A stretch of 64,000 nt of DNA from Puccinellia tenuiflora (Eukaryota > Streptophyta > Magnoliopsida > Poales > Poaceae): positions 605,019-669,018 of the forward strand of contig QRDG01000525.1 in NCBI GenBank assembly GCA_012064385.1, written 5' to 3'. Shown here piece after piece: positions 11,851 through 21,861 of the stretch. The notes below the pieces were generated by a model. It worked only from the letters and a program-made list of their open reading frames with translations. It was not told the DNA's origin and did not search any database. A program made the position numbers and the translations under genes. How positions within the stretch are numbered: position 1 is the stretch's first letter; each line of letters begins with the position of its first letter.

Positions 11851-13099
11851 TTTGACAAGATAGCGATGCTTGCGTTTGGGAATGCCATTTTTTTGAGATG
11901 TGTGTGGACATGAGATGCGGTGAGAGATCTCTGTGCGCTGAAAATAGGCAAGGAGGCGATGCCACTCACCACCCCAATCAGACTGGACAGCATGAATTTT
12001 GGTGTTTAGAAGACACTCAACATGAGCCTAAAATATATAAAAGAATTGCCTCAACGTCAGACTTGTGCTTAAGTAGATATATCCAACAATGGCGACTATA
12101 GTCATCAACAAAGCTAACATAGTATTTCAAACCTCTAGAGGAAGGTAAAGCCTAACCCCAAACATCAGTATGAGTAAGTTCAAGTAGAGTTTGTGAAATA
12201 CGAGAGGAATACTTATAAGGCAACGGATGACTCTTAGCACGATGACCAGCATCACACACAAACGACTCATGGTTCGGGAGACATGGCAAATTATTGGATT
12301 TTACAATATTGTGAACTACGTTATTTGAAGGATGACCGAGACGCTGATGCCATTTGGAAGACGAACGAACGGAAGTGGATAGAGACCACCCCGATTCCTA
12401 CCGCGAAGGATGATGTTCCTCGTGGCCTTGTCCTTACCACAAAAAAATGTTTATGAAACTCGATGAAGATATCATTATCGTAAACAAGGCGATAAACGGA
12501 AAGGAAATTTTGCTAATCTCAGGGACATGAAAAATAGTTTTCAGGGCGAGGGATTGTTGTGAAGGACCAGCTAAATGAGAGTTACCAACATGCGCAATAG
12601 ACAAACCTGTTCCATTGGCGACTTGAACTTGTTCCTTGTCGTGGTAGCGAGTCGTGCCATGTCATTGGTGAGGTGGTCGGTGGGGCCCGTGTCAATGTAC
12701 CATGGATGATCGTCATGGTGGATGGTGGCAGAGTTGCCAGAGCGCTGTGTTTTGATACACCTGATTGAACTGATTTTTTAGGGCAAGGGCCTCATGGCCC
12801 CAGTCCTTGAAGATTTGGCAGCGCGGGCATTAACGACCGTTGTGGCCGCTACCACCCCCATTACCGCCACCGCTGCCACCACTGTGAACGAGGTAGTTGC
12901 CGCCTTGCTGGCCACCACCTTGTTGTCCTCCGGACGGGTAACCGCTGGGACGACCGTCCGCCTACATGTCCCAAGCCCTAGATTGAAGACATGTAGGTGG
13001 ACATGATCTGTGTTTTGAGCCCTAGATCGAATACACACACTGATACCAGTCAAAAAGAGTGTTTTTGTCGTACTTGTACACGCCCGCTCTGATACCCAT
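11851..13099 (-). pseudogene. Copia gag and upstream integrase remnant
   Basis: No long frame survives. On the minus strand near 12838-12780 a phrase like CQIFKDWGHEALA resembles a Copia gag zinc knuckle with its second Cys lost. A Gly-rich stretch precedes it, shared with many Copia gag proteins. The region between 11850 and 12700 should hold protease and the integrase zinc finger, and only scattered similarity remains. Confidence 0.55.
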
Positions 13100-13399
13100 C
13101 GTGGGTTTCTCTGTAGATACAATAGAGATACATGTAAAAGACTTACACAGCAAGTCAAATCGGATCACAAACTGATCCTGGCTACAATTAGGGAATGTAC
13201 ACAATCCCTAAACTCTAGGAATTAGACTAAACCAATTCTATCTTTAACACGGCCCAGCTTGGAATGTGTAACTATGTAAGCCCAAGAAGTGGTGCAAATA
13301 TAGTTCACTGACTTCACTGACTTGGTGCAAATATGTGTAGCTTTATTACGTTGATGTCTATATGTTATTGTGGTTAAAATTATTGTTGTTCCATACTGA

Positions 13400-13655
13400 C
13401 TCCATTCTCAAAGAAGTGTACTTTTAACCCTTGTCTTAAGTCAAACATTTTTTATTTTGACCAATTTTATAGAAAAATGTAACAATATTTATGACACTAA
13501 ATTAGTATCAGTATATCGGCTTTAAAATGTAGCTTCATAATATACTGATTTCATATCACATATATTGGTACTATTTTCTATAAAGTTGGTCAAGTTAATT
13601 TCTGTTGACTTAAGAAAAAGATTAGAAGTACACTTTTTTTTCGAGAGTACGCCGA
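13400..13655. mobile_element. Stowaway-like MITE, degenerate
   Basis: The left end CTCCATTCTCAAAGAAGTGTAC matches in inverted form the right side GAAGTACAC(T)nCGAGAG. The interior has the inverted pair AAGTCAAAC...TTGACC and TTGGTCAAG...GTTGACTTAAG found in Stowaway elements. TA flanks are present but the ends are decayed. A second copy of GATTAGAAGTACA lies at 13750, so the right end may have been rearranged. Confidence 0.55.
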
Positions 13656-13924
13656 GACGTACCTTAATTTTATAGAAGGCAGAATGTTATATATAAGAAT
13701 CTAACTATGTTGCGAACAACACGCTCAGATAGCACCCCACACACGTCAGATTAGAAGTACATTTATTTAAGGACAGCATGAGTAGTACACAATATTTCAT
13801 AAAATTAAAGGATGTGTCGTGGAAGTTCACCCCCACTTAAAAAAGGAGATCTTGTTGCCAGCTGCACTTGATCCCCCGACGAATATCCTAGCTACTTATC
13901 TATCTAATAGTCAAACGATGCGAT
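13656..13924. other. Short non-coding spacer
   Basis: It holds a second GATTAGAAGTACA phrase (13750) like the right end of the preceding MITE, and otherwise nothing recognised. The 8-bp target duplication of the following MITE is its last part. Confidence 0.5.
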
Positions 13925-14492
13925 CAAAGTTTAAAATAGCGCGCTATTTCGGTGCTATAGCTTCGCTATAGCTAATTCAGAATCCTCCCGCTAACGCTAT
14001 GCATATTTTTCGCTAAATGGAAAATCTCGCTAATCTCGCGAGAAATCATGCCGAAACGCTAAATCCGGCGAAAAAACGCTATTTCCCCGCCCAGCCCCAG
14101 AAAAAAACTGATTGAATCCTACCCTACGCAACTTTATATTTATGCGTAGTACAATTTTATTATTTGAAAGTTGGACTGGTATGTAATATGCACTTATGTA
14201 ACTTCACATATCTTGTGTAATGCGTTTTGGTACATGTTTTTATCATTGAATCTACAAACAATGAATTTATGTTCAAGTTTTTTTATTGTTTTAGATGATA
14301 TAAATATATGATGCGCACTTTTCTGGTATTATTTTAAGATAATATGAATATATCATGCCAAAATTTCCTGAAAATTCTCCTCTTTTTGGAAAATATGCTA
14401 AGTGGCTTAGCGTCCCTATAGCTTCGCTATAGCTTTCTTAGCATCTAGAAACTGCCGCCGCTAAGAAGCATAGCTCGCTATTTTAAACTTTG
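13925..14492. mobile_element. hAT-type MITE upstream of the laccase gene
   Basis: The element is 568 bp with 17-bp ends CAAAGTTTAAAATAGCG (one mismatch at the right, CAAAGTTTAAAATAGCGAGC reading inward). Exact 8-bp target duplications GATGCGAT lie at 13917-13924 and 14493-14500. Both subterminal regions contain the palindrome CTATAGC.TCGCTATAG in short-spaced copies. No transposase frame is present. It ends 340 bp before the laccase start codon, so it lies in the likely promoter region. Confidence 0.93.
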
Positions 14493-14755
14493 GATGCGAT
14501 TGAGGACACAATATAGTACTCTCATATCTCTTTGGTGGGTACTTTGAATCGTTGGTGATCAAATCGTGGGATCTTGTTTGGGATCTTATTGCATGTGATG
14601 CACAAACGAATCAGATCACACCAAAAAAAAAAAAGATCACACCCATTGATCCATGTGGGTGGGCGAGGTGTGCGGGCAGCTGGCTCAATCGAAGATTGAT
14701 ATCTGCTACAAGTAGCTGCTTACTGCGTTGAGTGGTCAATAGCTTGAGTTAGTCG

Positions 14756-14763
14756 GTATACAT
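14756..14763 (+). promoter_or_regulatory. Possible TATA box of the laccase gene
   Basis: TATACATA lies about 75 bp before the start codon, in the usual range for a plant TATA box with a short leader. It is a weak match. No other core element was recognised between the hAT MITE end (14492) and the start. Confidence 0.3.
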
Positions 14764-14832
14764 AGCAAAACGGATCTTGATTCTTCCTAGCTAGTATCAG
14801 CAGACGGGTGCCACGAAGCTAGCTAGCTCCTC

Positions 14833-17800
14833 ATGGCAGCCATGGCCGTTGGCGTCGTCGTCTTCTTCGTTGTGGCTCTAGCAGCGGCCGTCACCGGTGA
14901 TGCGGCGCTCGTGGAGCACACGTTCGTTGTAAGCGCTTCTAGCTCCCTCTCCTTAAATTAGTCTTCTCATGAGTGATTTATGTAGTTAACTCGATCCAGT
15001 GATTCCCCCGCCATGAAACAATGATCTGGTGATTTGGTGGAATATATAGGTGAGCCAGATTAAGCTAAATCACCTGTGCAACGACACGCTGGTCACTGTG
15101 GTGAATGGGCAACTCCCAGGCCCGGCCATAGAGGTGACGGAAGGAGACTCGGTGGTCGTTCATGTCATCAACAAGTCGCCCCATGGAGTAACAATTCACT
15201 GGTAATTAACTTAATATTCTAACTATATCTACATCAAATTAATTAGTAGTGCTAGGCGCACAAAACCGTGCAAATGGTCACCATAGTACTGTTGAGTAAA
15301 AAAGACAAACTAACTGGAAACATACGCAGGCATGGAGTGAAACAGCAACTGAATTGCTGGGCTGACGGAGCAGGGATGGTCACCCAATGCCCAATCCAGC
15401 CGACCAAGAATTTGACGTATCGATTCAACGTGATCGGGCAGGAGGGCACGCTGTGGTGGCATGCTCACATCTCCAGTCTCCGCGCAACCATTCATGGTGC
15501 CTTGATCATCCGGCCAAGATCTGGCATCAATTCGTACCCGTTCTCCAAACCTGACAAAGAGATCCCCATTGTTTTAGGTTTGTGTTTGCTAGGAACCTGA
15601 AAAAGAGATCCCCATTGTTTTAAGTTTGTTTATTTTGGTAAAACTTTCTTTATTGTTGCTTAATTAGGCAGTAACGAAATTATCAATTGCATGCAGGTGA
15701 ATGGTGGGACATTGATCCTGTTGTGCTGGAAAGGAGGGTCGCGATGAGTATCTTTGACGATTCGCCCCGTTCAATTACAATCAACGGAAGGCTTGGGGAC
15801 CTCAATAACTGTTCTGGTACTTTACTGTCATTCTTGCTAAAATTCTAAGAATAACTAAGCTTAATTAGGCGAGTATCAAACTATACACTGATGCATGTTT
15901 TCCACAATGAATAAGTACTCCCTCCATTCCAATGAATAAGGCGTCCTTGTTTTACGTGTTTTTTCTTTGATCAAGATTACTCCAAATAGATAAAGATTAT
16001 TGGTATCAAATTAGCATCATTAGAAAGTGTTTTTCAATATGAATCCAACAAGGCTAATTATGTAGAATATAATCAAGATATTTGTGCTCAAATTTTTTGG
16101 CCAAACTTTGTCTTGAAATGCGTATGCGCCTTATTCATAGAAACGGAGGTTGTATACACTATATGTCTCCTGCAATATATCATTACTGACGTGGAACTCG
16201 AAACAGCTTAATTTCCAAATTTTAAAGAACTAGTAGTAGTAGTAAACTTAGAACAGTATAAGATGAACTATTTTTAATATTGCACGAAGTTTAATGAATA
16301 AAATGTTTTGATGGATCATTTTATATTTTTCGTAACCATACTGAGAGCACAATACTGGGAGTAATATAGTTAGTAACATGCATCAGAATACAATGCAAAC
16401 TACACATATTAATGACATGACATAGTATACATGAGTAAAGAGATAATGGCGGTAATATAAGCCTAAGGTAATTCTCCCATTTATTTAGAATAATATATAA
16501 TTGACGCCTCTTATTTCGATCAGTCTAATTAAGATAACTTTTTTTAGACTAAATGCAATCGAAATATTAGTGTGCATAGTTCTAATGATTACTCCATGTG
16601 TAGAGGTAATCGAAGACAACTACATTCTTAACGTCGAGCAGGGCAAGACATATTTGTTACGAATATTGAATGTTGCACTCCACTCAGAGTTTTACTTCAA
16701 GATCGCTGGGCATGTGTTCATTGTGGTGGCCGCCGACGCCAACTATTTAAAACCATACACCACAGACATCATCGCCATCGCACCGGGCGAGACGATGGAC
16801 GCTTTGGTGGTTGCCGACGCACCTCCTGGCAGGTACTACATGGTCGCCTTGAGCACCCAGTCACCGGAGCCTATGCATCAAGTCCCAGTATTGCTCTCAA
16901 GAGGGGTTGTATACTACAACAATTTAGGCAACACATCTGAGGATACTCCGGCAATGGCCCCTGAAATGCCCCATTATAATGACGCATCCGAGTCCTTCTA
17001 CTTCCATGGCAACTTGACCAGCCTGCCTCATCCGCTTTTGCGTTCGGTGCCAGCAAATGTTGACGAGCAGTTGTTTGTCGACATTGACGTAGGGTACATC
17101 TGCAAAGAAGGTGAACCAATATGTGGTATGGTGTCCCGTGTGAACAATATTTCATTCCAGCTTCCCGCCACAACATCATTGCTCGAAGCACACTATTACA
17201 ATAACATGAGCAATAGTATAAGGACACTAGAACAATTTCCAAGTAGGCCACCTCCAAAGATGGTGTTCAATCGAGGCCAAACATTGAAGGCGACATCGGT
17301 GAAAAGGGTGCGGTACAACACCACGGTGGAGATCGTGTTGCAGGGCCCACCGGTACCGGTCAGCAACTCTAACCCAATGCACCTTCATGGACACGACTTC
17401 TTCATTCTCGCGCAGGGGCTCGGGAAATACAACCCGGAGAAGGATGTGCATACATACAACTTGGTGGATCCACCCGCGAGGAACATGGCCCTTGTCCCAA
17501 TATTTGGCTGGACAGCTATCCGATTTGTCACAAGTAACCCTGGTATGTATGTGCAAATCGTTAATTTGGTTTGATGATCCTATTTTCTCATAATCCTCAT
17601 GTAGATTTACGTAATGATCAACTACTCGGAATTAACTGAAGTTAGATTTTTCTGGACTTGTTTTTATGTATGCTCAAGTCTATAAAAAATATGCTAACAT
17701 CTAAAACATCAAATATACTATGAAAATATATTTAACAAAAAAACTTAACTTTGTTCGATAAGCGTTAATACATTTTTATAGACTTCGTCAAACTATCAAA

Positions 17801-18110
17801 TGTTTAACTTAGAACAAAGGAACAATTTGGATAAATTTTCATTGGAGGAAGCACATATCCAATATATCTATGTCTGAAAGTTTATATATGGCTTTTATAT
17901 TAAAATAATTGTATCTAATCAATATACCATATGTATGATGGTGAAACAGGGGTGTGGTTCTTGCATTGCCATCTTGAACAACACGTGTCGTCCGGCATGG
18001 GAGTTGCATTCGTGGTAGAAGACGGGCTGACATTGGACACGACTCTCCCCCCACCTCCGGATGGTTTGCCAACTTGTGAGGATCAAAATAACAGATTTGC
18101 GGTTGAATAA
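14833..18110 (+). CDS. Laccase (plant multicopper oxidase), six exons
   Basis: Exons 14833-14928, 15050-15201, 15330-15577, 15697-15816, 16604-17542 and 17950-18110 all have GT-AG introns and join to 1716 nt, 571 codons plus stop, with no break. Residues 1-22 form a signal peptide, so the enzyme should act in the cell wall. Copper sites: HWHG (82-85), WHAH (126-129), the C-terminal HCHLEQH (524-530) with M535. The third site reads NPMHLHGH (462-469), with Asn where most multicopper oxidases have the first, type 1 copper-binding His. Laccases oxidise phenols such as monolignols using oxygen, and feed lignin and related polymers. Length and exon pattern fit the plant family. Introns 4 and 5 hold MITE sequence. 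The gene looks expressible, but the Asn leaves its activity uncertain. Confidence 0.87.
15547..15640 (+). repeat. Duplicated laccase exon 3 end and splice donor
   Basis: AACCTGACAAAGAGATCCCC followed by ATTGTTTTAGGTTTGT (exon 3 end with its donor) is repeated about 45 bp later as AACCTGAAAAAGAGATCCCC with ATTGTTTTAAGTTTGT. In the second copy the donor GGTTTGT has become AGTTTGT. Only the first copy keeps the frame into exon 4, so the second is intronic. Confidence 0.85.
15918..16152. mobile_element. Stowaway MITE in laccase intron 4
   Basis: Ends CTCCCTCCATTCCAATGAAT and its complement (ATTCATAGAAACGGAGG) flank 235 bp of AT-rich DNA. TA dinucleotides lie at both sides (15916-15917 and 16153-16154), the Stowaway target. 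It accounts for about 30 percent of the 787-bp intron and leaves the splice sites untouched. Confidence 0.88.
17680..17830. mobile_element. Degenerate Stowaway-like sequence in laccase intron 5
   Basis: The inverted phrases AAGTCTATAAAAAATATG and CATTTTTATAGACTTCGTC face each other around an AT-rich core, and GTCAAAC..T is followed by AACTTAGAAC, as in Stowaway interiors. Terminal CTCCCTCC ends are not preserved, so the limits are approximate. Confidence 0.45.
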
Positions 18111-18790
18111 TGAAACATAATGTACTCCATAGCCCTCTGTGAATTATCGTTCCTATTTGTGTGTGAACTTATAGTTAAAGAGCATCCAGGGTATTTGTCG
18201 TTCCTTTGAAGTTAAATAAATTTTGTTTTTATTTCGGAAGGAGGTTTTAACCCTGTCTCTGCGTCAAAATGATGCACATGCACGTTCAACTTTACTACTT
18301 ATTTAGCAGTGTTTTTTAAAACGTAACCACGGACGAAACATTACAAGTTATAAAATATACATCTTTTTAAAACAATAAAATTAACATCTACGAGTAAGGC
18401 GACTTTTTCGGCAACAACTTTTTCATGAAGTTAAGCATCCTTGCAGCATCGTTCCCACTTGCATGAGAATAAAAAGTAGAGAGCACATTGATGACGCAAA
18501 TTCGTGATCGTTGAGCCCATCCAATAAATTTTAGGACAAGAGTTTTCATCACGGATATGAAGCGGTGCTCCCATCAGCATCTTGATTATGGATCGTTCGA
18601 TTTGTTGGTACTCCGTGGTATGTCAAAGAAGCACTACTGAATTGGTGGGACGGTTTCCCACCTTAGACCATGCCACAACCGTTAGGGTGTTGCTCATATC
18701 TCAGCACATCCAACGTACAATCGGAGCCGCTGACCTGTGCAACATGTCGATTCATTTAGCTTGATGTAGAAAAGCCTTTTTCAGAACCCG
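18111..18790. other. Laccase 3' flank, no gene seen
   Basis: The first 100 bp probably hold the laccase 3' untranslated region; an AATAATG lies at the stop codon itself. From about 18225 the phrase TTTCGGAAGGAGG...TAACCCTGTCTCTGCGTCAAAATGATGCA begins, which I recognise loosely as a dispersed cereal repeat without being able to name its class. The short frame at 18582-18764 has no known features. Confidence 0.5.
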
Positions 18791-19140
18791 TCACTACATC
18801 ACATCCTAAAATTAGAGGCAGTTGAAAGTGCCTCTAATTTTCCTAAAACTGCCTCTAAATAGTTTTGGAGGCACTTTTCAATGTGTTGGATTTGATTGTG
18901 TAGGGAATTCTATTTTGAGACACTTTTGGATAGTGCCTCCATTTGTAATTGCCATCAATTTGAATAGTGCCTCCATTTGTAATTGCCAACATTTTCATTA
19001 GTGCCACCAATTGCAATTTGAGGCACTATTGGATAGTGTCACCAATTTCAATTTAAGACACTATTCAATTGTGCCTCTAATAGTAACCATTTGAGGCACT
19101 ATTGGATAGTGCCTCTAATTCAAATTTAAGGCACTGTCAG
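18791..19140. mobile_element. CACTA-like terminus with subterminal repeats
   Basis: Starts CACTACATCACATCC, as CACTA elements do. It then carries more than ten copies in both orientations of a 9-12 bp word, GAGGCACTnTT or its complement AAnAGTGCCTC, spaced 20-45 bp apart. Such subterminal arrays bind CACTA transposase. The opposite terminus was not found, so the element is truncated, or its other end lies beyond the LARD insertion. Confidence 0.6.
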
Positions 19141-21861
19141 GCAGAAAATTACACAATACTACAAGTAAATAAATGCACATATAGACGCATATATGGTTAA
19201 ACAATCTTGCTGCACAGCAGTACAACAACCATAACAGCAGTACAACAATCTTGCATTACAACCAATGAAAACTGTGTAGCATGACCATCACATAATAGCA
19301 GTACAGCAGGTTTGTCTTTTCAAAGCAACAACTGTAGGAACAATGTCACAGTACCAAAATATTTGAAGAATACAACAACCTACACATACTATGGATACAA
19401 AATAATAATGGACGATGACAGGGTCAATCGATACATCGAACACATCAGCATCAGTGACGACCATGATAGGAGTGAGTCAAGCCAGACTTGAAGGATATCA
19501 ATGCAATCTCCCTCTCATACATCGAACACAGCAGCATCAGTGACGACCATGATAGGAGTGAGTCAAGCCAGACTTGAAGGATCTCAATGCACTCTCCCTC
19601 TCCTTCAGATAACAAGCATATACATATCAGTCTATGGTAAGGCAGGTAAAATGCTTAAAAAATGCCGAAGGAATGAATCTAGGCCAGTAAAAACCATATA
19701 TACACATATAATTTAACCGACCGGTTTCAATACTCACGGATTGCTGGTTTTAGTACAACAAGCAGAGCGAAAAGTAATACTATGATTTAAAGATAATCAA
19801 GCAAATCCGGGGTTTCCATTCAAAAATCTAACTCAAAGCACATTAAGCTACGTTACTACACACATGATAACAAGTAGCAATTGGCTACTGCAAGTAGTGT
19901 CGTGGCATCGTCCTAATTCATGCTCTATTGTACCCATATCTAGGGTCAGCCGAGAATACTACTGGGATAGAAAAAGTGCAAACTCATAATAGGCAATAGC
20001 ATATACATATATAGCAACTCAAACATGATATATTTACTATTTCTATAACTCAAGTCCATCAGGTATGTACGAACATAACAGAAACCCTCGAGAAGATACT
20101 CCACATATTTTTACACTACGTGCCTCACTTACGTAAGCACAACATATTTCCCGCAGGTTTAAGAAAGCAGCAACTAACAGTAACATCAGATGTCCATAAG
20201 AAAGGTGAAAGAACAAAAGGGTCTTTATATACATACCACTGTCACCGGAGAATGCTTGGTTCCTTGCTCTAAACCATGGCAGAAAGCGCTAGTTTCTATC
20301 TCAGTCTAAATACCGGCAAAGGTTGCAGATATGTCATCAACACTCTCTTTGTTGTTCTGCCATCCCAGAACTAAAATAAAAAGAATTGATGGGTAAGAAG
20401 AAATCCAAGTCCATGCATGGTCTCATTAAACACCAAACATTAATGCTTATTAGCACCATCATGGAGATAACTAGCTCCATACTGAATAATGAATCATCTC
20501 AATTTTATTTGCTATGGTTTATCAGTTACCAAAATAAATAATGTAAAAAAGAACGCATAAATGCACAGGAGGAATGTACAAGATTAGGTGAACTTGGCTA
20601 CACATCACTAGGGCAACATTAATGCACAGGGAGGAAGGTGCAAGATGTCAGTGGTGTAAACAAACTTATGATTCATTTCCTTGATCTTCCTCATACATTA
20701 AACTGCTGAATACATGTCCCATTAGTCCCTTCAACCCTGAGGCAGACATTGTGCTATCCCGGTCTCTCTTTTTCTGAGATCATGTCAAACAGATTTTCAA
20801 ATAGAGCCAACACAGTGACTGAGAACCATCATCCTAGTTAGGGAATAGCTCATCAACAATTGTAATGTACTCCACAATAGCTTCTTCTCTAGACATAACA
20901 CCCAATTTATTCCAAGCATTCCTTGCAAATAATTGTTTAACCAATAAGGATACTTGGTAAACTGGATCGACTTTCCAAATTGATAACAACAGGGAAGCAA
21001 AAGCAAGTAAACTGAATCAGATTTACAAAGGTCTACTGCTAATGTATGTTCACTGTAAATGGTAGATGTTTGAGCCTAGAGCATACTATTTGAGACCTAG
21101 AGCAGTAAAGAGCGTCTTCAAATGAAAAATCTAAGCCCCACAAAACTATGCATCATGATCAAAAGTGATGTTCTTGGACATAGATCATGGGCATGAAATA
21201 TAATTACTTGGATGCTCAGACATAAGTAACACAAACAAACAATGCAAACATCCAATCAATAGGCCAAGCTCGTAGAAAAACTAGAGACGGTTACGAATCT
21301 ATCATTCAAGGTTTGCTGCTACCCGTGCACCAAACGCATAGACCTAGTGACAACATCCCCAATTCTAAGTTTCTAATGAGAATTTTAGCTACTCTAGAAA
21401 GTTAGCACCGCTTGGGGATATAGTTATGAAAAACTCTAGTGGTTAGTGCAACATTGATTCATCATATCATGAGACAGGCAGAAAACTGGTTTACCTGGAA
21501 TGAGTTTTGGTGTGGGAGGTGGCGATGGAGGTGCAAAATTCATCTCGGGCAGTGACTTGAGCTCTGTTTCAATTGGCAAATCGAGTTAGCGAATAGTAAC
21601 CCACTTGTTTCTTGAATTTTATAATTTAATTTTGTGAAATTTTTAAGAGAAACCACCAAGTGATGGCACCTTAACTAACTGTAAGTTTCGCAAAACAATG
21701 TGTTGAATTCATAGTATCTAACAAGCAATCCAACAAATAACAAACTGCTTAAGTGATCAATAGTAGTCTTGACTAATTGTAGCAAGAGTGTAAGAGCAAT
21801 TCTGTTCTTCGGAGGCATCATATAAATATCACATAAGTTTTTTCAATATACCATGGGTACG
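19141..21861. other. Non-coding DNA, possible CACTA interior
   Basis: No coding frame of note. It has repeated CAGCAGTACA(A/G)CA words at 19210-19310 and two exon-like phrases (about 21495-21585) in unclear context. It ends exactly at the LARD LTR start. Because it follows the CACTA-like end directly it may be the interior of that element, but no transposase similarity was recognised. Confidence 0.4.
19435..19606. repeat. Tandem duplication, 86-bp unit
   Basis: ATCGAACACA(T/G)CAGCATCAG starts at 19435 and again at 19521. The two units differ at a few positions only, so the duplication is fairly recent. Confidence 0.9.

Larger units (their letters stand above)
9020..13249 (-). mobile_element. 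Decayed Copia retrotransposon, minus strand
   Basis: On the minus strand, a short 5' LTR (about 13249-13100, starting TGTTAAAGATAG) is followed by a GGTATCAGAGC primer site near 13086-13096. Then come a gag-like region with a broken zinc knuckle near 12790-12830, integrase, reverse transcriptase and RNase H. The 3' LTR start TGTTAAAGAAAT follows a GAGGGGGAGTG PPT at 9092. The 3' LTR is cut to about 73 bp at 9020 by the Gypsy LTR. The order gag-integrase-RT-RNase H is that of Copia. Many stops and frameshifts make it inactive. Confidence 0.85.
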
